In this document: positions 57,201 to 64,000 of the stretch, one piece after another
Layout of the letters: each line of letters begins with the position of its first letter
How positions within the stretch are numbered: the stretch's first letter is position 1
Program-made: the position numbers and the translations under genes
Notes under the pieces: model-generated
Seen by the model: the letters and a program-made list of their open reading frames with translations, nothing else
Databases searched by the model: none
Told to the model about the DNA's origin: nothing
Origin: Bimuria novae-zelandiae CBS 107.79
Taxonomy: Eukaryota > Ascomycota > Dothideomycetes > Pleosporales > Didymosphaeriaceae
Length of the DNA: 64,000 nucleotides
Reading direction: 5' to 3'
NCBI GenBank assembly: GCA_010015655.1
Contig: ML976701.1
Location: 66,689-130,688 of the forward strand

Positions 57201-59000
57201 GACGTCTTCCTTTATCTTGCCCTTGATGCATGAGGTACATGCATCTGTCTACTAATCACCTCTACTATTGGTGCCTACTCTAAGGCCTGTATTCAAGTCT
57301 TTAAGATGCTTGATAGCTTAATAGCTTAGGTGTCTAAGCACTTAATGTGCTTATATTATAATAATAACTTAAGGTAACTTTGCGTGGGTAGAGTTAGCTG
57401 CTATAGCCTAAAAAGGCTGTCTAGCGTCTTAAGCGTTTAAGAACTAGTGGCCTCTAACTCGTTTGAGTTCTAAGAAGACCTGAGACTTATCTTTCTTAAA
57501 GAGCCTATTTGTTTTTAAGTTAAAGTGGATCTTCTTGCAATAGCTAAGACTAAAGATATTAGTAATAAACCCTAGGATGTATGCTACGTTCTTAAAAGTA
57601 ATTAAGGCTGTCTTATTGCCCCTTCTTATATTAAGAGTTACTTCTCCCCATGCCTTAACTCGGTGCGAGTTGCAGCCTGCTTATATAGTGTCTTAGGAGG
57701 AAGGAAGCCTAGTCTGCTTCCAATTAACACCTGTCCTATTGTAGATGTAGACATTTGAACCTAGGTCCATTACCTATTAGTTCTGTAGTAATTAATCGTG
57801 TAACAAAGATGCAGAGTTTAATTGCAAGAGTTACAAGGGTTGCAAGAATTGCGAGGGTTATAAGGATTGCGAGGGTTGCATAAAGTAGGCTATATTTAAC
57901 GCGTATCCGTCTAAGCTGCAGTCTGTACTAGTGTTAGCTTTATAGGTCTGACGTGATGCGGAGTTCTTTTTGCGTTTAGCTAGCTTAGCTTTAGCTTTTT
58001 CTATATCGAATGTCCACTAAATATTTGCATCCTTATAGGCCTTCTTAGCCTTCTTAAGAGTGTCCTTGTTGCGAAAGGCCTTAACAAGCTAAGATAAAGC
58101 CTTTAAAGTAGGCTTAAAGTCCTTTCGCCTGCCTTTAGCCTCAGTATTAAGTGTAAAGCACTAAAGTATTGAGGTGTGTAGTCTATAGACACATTTTAAT
58201 TAGTCCCTTTAGGTGTTTAGTAACGGCTCTGTGATTAATAGGGAAGATTGCGATGTGAAGCTGCCTAGCGCCTTAGCTAAGTGTTAGGTTGTAGGCACCG
58301 TTCTCCAATAACGGCTTATTAAGTCTTAGAGAGTTAGTGTCGGCATAACGTCACTTGCCTCTCCTTACTCTATAGTAAGGAACTGCGCTTGCGCCCATGC
58401 CTCATCTCCAGAGTCCCGTACAGCATAGATGAATCGCCATTGCGCTCGCGTTTCCGTCATCTCTGGCATGTCCTCTTGGACACATTGAGATGTGATTTGC
58501 GAGTATTCATCTAGCTAAGCCTAAACGCTCTGGTTCCTTGGCTTCTTTTGGATATTAGTGTATTAGGTAGCAAGCTCTAGCCTCCGCTGTTGGTCCGTGA
58601 CCTTAAAATGCTTTTAGAGCGTCGTAAGCTGGCTCCGTGGATCGTCATGCTCCGCCCTATTAATAAGGTAGACATGGGTTGTTGCGATAGTGCGTAAGAT
58701 CTTAAGATTAACCTCACCAATCGCCTTTATAATTAACTCTTAACGTTTAGATTTAATCTCCTAGATCTTCCACGTATTAGTGGTGCTGTCATTAGATGGC
58801 TCTGCAATAGGTGGTGGAGTTATCGTAGTAGAGTCAGGGTCGCAGTACTGCCATACGCCCTTGATGGTAGCGTATCGTCGTTTGGCAGCATACTAAGGTG
58901 TCTAGTCTGCTGAACCTTAGAGAACAGTGGTAGCACGAGCATTAGTGCTAGTAGTAGTGGCTATAATAGCGAATAAGCTGCCTTGCTAGTTGGCAGAAAA
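54240..59000 (-). pseudogene. Copia 3 Gag-Pol polyprotein, disrupted by RIP-type stops
   Basis: Minus-strand order: gag about 59000-58200 (GVWQYCDPDSTT, TRAQWRFIYAVRDSGDEAWA), a protease-like VMDLGSNVYIYN near 57770, integrase 57250-56514 (open for 191 codons, KVEMRSPDTPAQLGGAERAG), and RT about 55850-55080 (FTYKFDEDGYLLKYKARLVV, ALYGLKEAPRLW, FFYVDDIIILY with an intact YVDD). RNase H lies at about 54850-54350 (STTEAELYALS). Stops are sparse and again TAA/TAG. Between gag and protease (57820-57890) lies a short tandem repeat of GGGTTGCAAGAATTGCGA type. Confidence 0.9.
57822..57887. repeat. Short tandem repeats of a 15-bp unit
   Basis: About four imperfect copies of GAGGGTTGCAAGGATT within the gag-protease linker of Copia 3. 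Confidence 0.7.
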
Positions 59001-59272
59001 TATGAAGTAGAACTTTAAGAGTGTTGTAATATAATAATAAGATGCGTGCAGCGACGCGAGGACGATTACAACGTAAAGTATAGTTAAAGGATATTAAAAA
59101 CTTAGTTTTAATAGGTGCAAGAAATAATCTTAAAGAGTTGCGTAATGCGACAATAATAAAGCGTGCAATAACGCGAGGATAATTACAACGTATATAACGT
59201 GTAATGTAATTAATAAAGTAAATAATCTTATTTAAGTATCGCAGCGTAGTGCGGGGATACCGGGCTTATAAC

Positions 59273-59444
59273 TGTTGGATGTGGTCGGACCAAGCACAAG
59301 AGATGAATGAGGCAGAAGGTTGTTGTATTGTGAGAGCTACAGAGAGCGATTATATACACAACCATGATGAGTAAGCAGGTGACGAAGAGTCACGTGAGAG
59401 ATGCAGTTCACATATACCGTGTGAACTGAGGTGCCATGCTGACA
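59273..59444 (-). repeat. 5' LTR of Copia 3
   Basis: Identical to 53968-54139 except for one transition; flanked by TTGAT at 59445-59449. Confidence 0.95.
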
Positions 59445-59816
59445 TTGATCTCAACCGGTAGTAGCTTTCAAGGTTGACACGTTACGTCCCATCATTTCAT
59501 CAGTGCTACTTGGTCTCCATCACCTGTTGGTGTACATAGACTCTGATACGCTGGTGTAGCTGAATTATTACATAATAATACCTTAACGTAAGGCTTTATC
59601 TAGACAAGATCGCAGTATGTTGTAACATAGCTGAAAAACCAGCAGAATAACCAATATAATCCGCTCAAATTGAATTATGCCATAAACATTATAAAAAGGG
59701 CCGTGAAAGTACCCGAGTCAAACAACGCTAACTTAACGCTATGCTAAAGAGTGTCGCCTAACTATGCTAATCAGAACCAAAACTCCGCACGCACTGCCTC
59801 ATCTCACCACCACACT
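59445..59816. other. 3' flank of the cupredoxin gene
   Basis: Starts with one copy of the TTGAT target duplication. Non-coding in appearance; nothing else recognised. Confidence 0.45.
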
Positions 59817-60356
59817 CTACAAAGGCTTATTCGGCACAATACTCCCACCCTGCGAAGCCAAAATATCCGCCGAAGGCTGTACCGTCACAGTGTTAACCGC
59901 ATTCCTTTTATACACATCCAGCGTCTTCCCACTATCCACCTTCTGATTAACTACCCCACTCATACCCTTCTGGCAATGATTCCCATTCGTCTGACTGCAG
60001 TAGAACCAAAACGGCTCCTTATCCTTAACCATATATGTGAAGACGTTATCGGCTTCGCCCTCTTTGACGGCGAAGTTGAAGCCTGAGAAGACGCCTGCGC
60101 CCCCGGCGAGAGGCGCGCAGGGGTGGTCGAACGAGGACTGCACGACGGTGTGGTTCTTGGGGAGGAAGTGGAATTCGATGAGGTCGCCGACTTCAGCGAC
60201 GAGGTTTTCGGGCTCGAAGTGCAGGCCGTTGTTGGCGGTGGTGCTGCCGGCGAAAACGCGTTTGATTACGCCGGTGGGGGTGATGGTGCTGGGTGCGGCG
60301 GCGGTGAGGCCGAGGAGAGTGGTTGCGGCAGTGAGGAGGGTGGTGTAGGCGACCAT
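59817..60356 (-). CDS. Secreted cupredoxin-like (plastocyanin-fold) protein
   Basis: Single-exon gene for 179 residues. Residues 1-20 (MVAYTTLLTAATTLLGLTAA) form a signal peptide. The rest is one cupredoxin domain with candidate type-1 copper ligands His69 (KNHTVVQSS), Cys120 (FWFYC), His127 (GNHCQKGM) and Met132; Cys80 and Cys128 may form a disulphide. FEPENLVAEVGDLIEFHF is the usual first sheet. Related fungal proteins often have a long Ser-rich, GPI-anchored tail; here the tail is short, so it is probably soluble or loosely wall-bound. Enzymatic role unknown. It is intact and of high GC, 370 bp from a Copia element. Confidence 0.9.
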   Translation of the reverse strand: MVAYTTLLTAATTLLGLTAAAPSTITPTGVIKRVFAGSTTANNGLHFEPENLVAEVGDLIEFHFLPKNHTVVQSSFDHPCAPLAGGAGVFSGFNFAVKEGEADNVFTYMVKDKEPFWFYCSQTNGNHCQKGMSGVVNQKVDSGKTLDVYKRNAVNTVTVQPSADILASQGGSIVPNKPL

Positions 60357-60501
60357 TTTGAGTGATGTGTTTGGAAGTGTGATTACAAGATGGATGATTT
60401 GAAGTGCTCGATGAAAGCGAATGGTGTATTGGAGATGTAGATGCTTGTAATGCTTGAAGGTTGAGATGCCGTGATGCTGATAATTCCATCGTGAACTTCA
60501 T

Positions 60502-60514
60502 GGATTATATAGAG
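60502..60514 (-). promoter_or_regulatory. TATA element of the cupredoxin gene
   Basis: The minus strand reads CTATATAATCC about 150 nt before the ATG at 60356. Motif and spacing only. Confidence 0.45.
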
Positions 60515-61999
60515 AATCTCGTATGGACGCTGTGTATTCCATCTTCGGATTATTTGCGTTCCTCGCAAGACATGGGCGCGGAAATGGTCGCTGCCGGATG
60601 GCTGCGCGCAGCATGCCTTGCCAGCTCGCTGACCTTCAGCCTCTGAATTTCCAAAAGTGAACGGTTGTAAGCACTTGAAGACCTTCGCCGCAATGCTTAC
60701 ATACATTTCGTATTCTTCGCTTTGTTAGTACGCCAATTACAGACGTTCTCATTCGTCTTGCTAGCAGTGTGGGGTCTAGTAAGGCAAAGAGCTCAGCCCC
60801 CTGCTTAGCCGCAGCCGTACAGATGCTGACCATGACAAACGTTTCAGGATTCCAGCACTATTCTAGGCGTAGGCAAAAAAAAAAGTGCTTCTTCCTGCCC
60901 ATTCCATAGCGTATGTTGTGTTCGAATCCCTCACTCAGATCACGTTTAGCTATTGGGCGCGTTTCTGTTGTCAGGCCCACAGCTATCTAACCCTGCATCA
61001 CCCGGAGACAAACATAGCCGCGCACGGCTGTCTTTGCTAGCTACTAAGTGATAAGGTGGCACCTGAAAAACTTTTCGACCTCGGGAGCGCGATCTTGGTT
61101 ACGTGGTGTTGATGTATAGATTCCAGTGGTTTCTAGGTGCGTTCTAAAAATAGATGCGGCTGTTGCTCTAGTGGCATCCGCCTCACAAGATCCCAAATAC
61201 TCTGGAAAGAGCGACCAACATCCACAACGTAGTTGAAAAGCAAAAGCAAAAGAATGCGATATAGAGTGCTGTTGATGATGGAAAAAGATCCGATACATCG
61301 TGGTCGTCTTGCCGTGAGACCCACTCTCAACAACCTCGAAGCGGCTCGAACACAGCCGACGATATGCGCAGTGGGACTCGGAAATGCACGATCATACGAC
61401 TGCACGCTGAAATAAACTATAACTTAGGGGTCGGTGTCTGCTTTTGTTTTTATTTGGCCCGATGATAGCACGTCCCTAGGTAGCTTGTGGAGAAACGACA
61501 CAGTGACTCCCCACCCACCTGGGTAGCAATTGAACAGACTGCTTTTCTTCGTCCATGTGTCCCGCTTTTGGGGACGAATAACTATCTGGATTCAGGTGGG
61601 CCTAAATAGTCTCTTTCCTAGCAGCATGTCTCAGTAGTAATAGCATCTGAGTATGTACTCATGTGCTTCATCACAGAATGGAGCCATGATCGTAAGCGCG
61701 CTTCCTGAACGGCGCTGCGATAACATCCCCTGCTGCAAAACACCCGCAGCATGTGGTTTCAAGAACAGGAAGAGCATTTACCTAAAAGGTCACACGCAGG
61801 TGTGGGAAAGTAGTTATTTAGAACGGTGTCAGTAAACGATCATGGTAGGGAGTTGGTGAGTATTTGTAGAGGTTGTGACATCCGCTCAACACGGGCAGCA
61901 TTACCTCAGAGTCTTAAATTCACTCGAATGGTATTTATTCATCGCTCATAAACACTGCTGTGAAACCGTACATGTCGCTCCTCCTTGAGTGCTTCTCCT
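60515..61999. other. Long intergenic region, no gene supported
   Basis: About 1.5 kb of normal composition with a run of A at 60876-60884. Several short overlapping ORFs on both strands lack recognisable domains. A TTCGAATCCC motif near 60921 resembles a tRNA B box but no tRNA can be folded around it. Confidence 0.45.
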
Positions 62000-63779
62000 T
62001 CATACCTTGGGCACATCCTCCCGCCTAGTCTCCGCCATAATCTCGCGCTCAATACGCAATTTCCTCGCCTCCTCAGCCTCAGAGCTCACATCCTTAAAGA
62101 CCTGGTCCATCTGCTCGAGCGTCTTGCCCGTCGTCTCAGGCACGAAGAAGAATGTGAATACGAAAGCGAGAAGACAGAAGACGGCGAAGAAGGTGTACGC
62201 GCCGTAGCCGGTATTCTGAACGAGTGGGGGAGTGATGAGGCCCTATTCCTTGTCAGCACTGATTTCCGTCCACGGTAGGAATATGTCAAGTAGTGTAGTG
62301 AGGCTTACAATGACAAAGTTGTTGAACCAGTTGGAGCAAGTAGAAAGCGCCACGCCCTTTGCGCGCAGCGACGAAGGGAAGATTTCCGACGGCATCGCCC
62401 ACGGGACAGGGCCCCATGTAGCGCCAAAGCTGAACATGTAGAAGAAGAGGAAAGCGACGGCGACCCAGCCCTCGGTCTTGTAGCTGGACCATTGGTCGCC
62501 GAACTTGCCGACGAGCACGGCGATGATGAGGTGCGAAACGGACATGAGGGCTGCGCCGACGAGCAGGAGCGGGCGGCGGCCGAAGCGGTCCATGGTCCAG
62601 AGGGACGTCGCGACGCCGACGAGTTGGGTACAGTTGATGATGCCGGAGAGGAGGAGCTGCATTTCGTAGTCCTGGCCGAGCGTCTTGAAGAGGGAGGGCG
62701 AGTAGTAGATCAGAGCGTTGATGCCGACGAATTGCTGGAAGAACATGATCATAACACCGACGACGGTGCGCTTCCAGCAGCCGTGGCGGAAGCAGTCGCC
62801 CCAGGCGGCGATCTCGAGCTTGATGCGGTTGGCGCGGGTCGGTTCCTGCAGGTCGGGGTGCTTCTCGGCATTGACTTCCTTGACGAAGGTTACCTCTGCG
62901 CGGATCTCGCACCACTCTTGGTAGATGCGAGAGTCGGTTGTGGAGAGGCGGCGGAGCTCAGAGAGGACTTCGAGGGCCTCGGTGTCGCGCCCCTTGGAGC
63001 AGAGCCAGCGGGGTGAAAATGGGAGGAAGAAGATACCGCCGCCGAGGAGGAAGCCCGGAAGCATCTGGATGAGGAAGGGGAGACGCCATGACCATTCGCC
63101 AGACATGTAGCGGGTGCCGTAGGTCGTCCAGAAAGCGATGACGATACCAAAGACAATGCTGAATTCCTGGAGCACGAGTAGTGCGCCGCGGATCTCTGGG
63201 GGTGCGATTTCGGAGATGTACAATGGCGAGATAGTTGCGAGCATACCGATTCCAAGTCCGCCGATCAAGCGGCCGACGGTGAGCATTGAGTATTCAACCG
63301 CAGAAGTCTGCAGCACACTGCCGACGGTGAAGATGCAGACTGCGATAAAGATGGAATATTTGCGCGAGAACTTGTCTGCGCACCAGCCGGCGAACAGGGC
63401 ACCAAGGAGGGCGCCCAATTCAAGCATGGCAGTCATGAGGCCCTTCCAGAAGCCAGCGCCGGAAGCCTCCTCAGAAACACGTGGGAAGACGTCGAGGAAT
63501 TGGTCCATGACAAGAGTGACGGAGATAACACCTTGACTGTACAAAGATCAGCGCCTATTTCCATACAAATGCAGGAGAGAGGATGTACTCATAACCAAAT
63601 AGCAGTCCACCAATGGTCGCGAACAATGCGCACATGGCAACATACGGATTGGTGAACAATCCTTTGAAGCCAGCAGGGCCATATGGCTCCCGTGTCGCCC
63701 ATGCACGCTCGCCAGAATGTAAATCGACGAACTCCTGCTGCTCCATCGGACCAACACCAATACTGTCACTCTTCCCCAT
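62000..63779 (-). CDS. MFS sugar transporter (sugar porter family)
   Basis: Three exons: 63779-63589, 63536-62309, 62242-62000, with GT-AG introns of 52 and 66 bp; both junctions restore conserved motifs (FGYDQGVISV and NNFVIGLITPP). Product 553 residues, normal for the family, with 12 predicted membrane helices. Signatures: YDQGVIS in helix 1, GR-GGLGIGMLATISPLYISEIAPPEIRG, FSPRWL (usually PESPRWL), QQFVGINALIYYSP, DRFGRRPLLL, and PETTGKTLEQMD at the end. It would carry hexoses or related sugars across the plasma membrane by proton symport; exact substrate cannot be told. ATG at 63779 is used because the upstream frame has only a TTG. Intact and GC-rich. Confidence 0.95.
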
Positions 63780-64000
63780 TGCTCCAGTTGTCTTCGGGAG
63801 GATCAACGGTTCAATATGACAAGCAACCCGCTACTGGATAGTAAGGCTCAGGACTGGCATTTCTTGGGGACGTCGTCGATGCTTAAATGCAAAACCCTTC
63901 CGCGAGATTATTGCGGATGCGGAGAAGGCTAGCGCACACCCACATGGCGTCAGCAGCCAATTCCATGCCTCAGCGGATCTATGACAGCGAAGGATCGCCA
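63780..64000. other. Upstream region of the sugar transporter
   Basis: No further gene starts within the last 220 bases. No clear TATA element was seen. Confidence 0.4.

Larger units (their letters stand above)
53968..59444 (-). mobile_element. Ty1/Copia LTR retrotransposon 3, complete, recent
   Basis: Two 172-bp LTRs (53968-54139 and 59273-59444; plus strand TGT(C/T)GG...GACA) differ at a single C/T site. Perfect 5-bp duplication TTGAT at 53963-53967 and 59445-59449. Coding strand is minus, so 59273-59444 is the 5' LTR. After it, GTTATAAGCCCGG is a RIP-altered match to the same half tRNA-iMet site as in Copia 2, and a CAGGGGGTG purine tract precedes the 3' LTR. Confidence 0.96.

Noticed and set aside
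60905..60945. tRNA gene suggested by TTCGAATCCC
   Set aside because: No matching acceptor, D or anticodon arms upstream at the needed spacing.
62286..62915. 209-codon Arg/Pro-rich minus-strand ORF
   Set aside because: Alternate frame of the sugar transporter exon.
62492..63016. 174-codon plus-strand ORF rich in Glu/Ala/Asp
   Set aside because: Mirror of the GC-rich sugar transporter exon; composition is what the complement of that codon use gives.
1..64000. CRISPR array, bacterial operons, rRNA
   Set aside because: Regular repeats seen are LTRs, TIR iterons and microsatellites; gene structure with introns and RIP is fungal.

Overview
The window looks like an AT-isochore-type stretch of a filamentous ascomycete (Pezizomycotina) nuclear genome. 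Host genes have short introns (about 50-80 bp) with fungal splice sites and encode secreted or plant-associated functions: an exopolygalacturonase, a sugar transporter and a secreted cupredoxin. Most of the rest is transposons carrying the signature of repeat-induced point mutation (RIP). CpA has become TpA on both strands, so nearly every stop in the decayed ORFs is TAA or TAG at an expected Gln or Trp codon, and paired LTRs differ by transitions. No species can be named from this.

Layout. 1-76 is the right end of a Tc1/mariner element cut by the window edge. 77-9150 is decayed: a MULE transposase (about 930-8750) interrupted by a complete Copia element (992-6379, target duplication ACTCT). 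9242-10783 (-) is an intact four-exon GH28 exopolygalacturonase. 11210-24023 is a nest: pogo element D (minus) carries a chromodomain Gypsy element (11867-18549, TSD CTTAC) and pogo A (19813-21920), and pogo B (21939-24023) abuts D. 24024-27051 is AT-rich with no recognised gene. A 138-bp inverted repeat pair (10958-11095 and 27052-27189) brackets this block. 27895-29094 (-) is a TauD-like dioxygenase, divergent from an UNC-93-like membrane transporter gene starting at 29797 (+).

The transporter gene is split at 30260/45901 by a 15.6-kb composite hAT element (30261-45892, 8-bp TSD ATTGGTTC). That hAT holds a piggyBac-like element, pogo E, a solo LTR, a possible SINE, and pogo F with a complete Copia element (38865-44435, TSD ACAAG) inside it. 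The transporter also carries two Trp-to-stop changes of RIP type outside any repeat. 47360-47992 (-) is an ankyrin-repeat gene (last exon). A conserved fungal gene of unknown function (48474-53486, +) has been hit by three separate DNA transposons: a 150-bp hAT-type MITE, pogo C and a Tc1/mariner element. 53968-59444 is a young minus-strand Copia element (TSD TTGAT, LTRs one base apart). 59817-60356 (-) is a secreted cupredoxin and 62000-63779 (-) an intact three-exon sugar transporter.

The intact genes do not form an obvious pathway. The exopolygalacturonase and sugar transporter fit pectin/sugar use, and the TauD-like enzyme shares a 702-bp divergent promoter with the dead transporter. The most informative content is the order of nested insertions, the exact target duplications that let two broken host genes be read through, and RIP that spilled from repeats into a single-copy gene.
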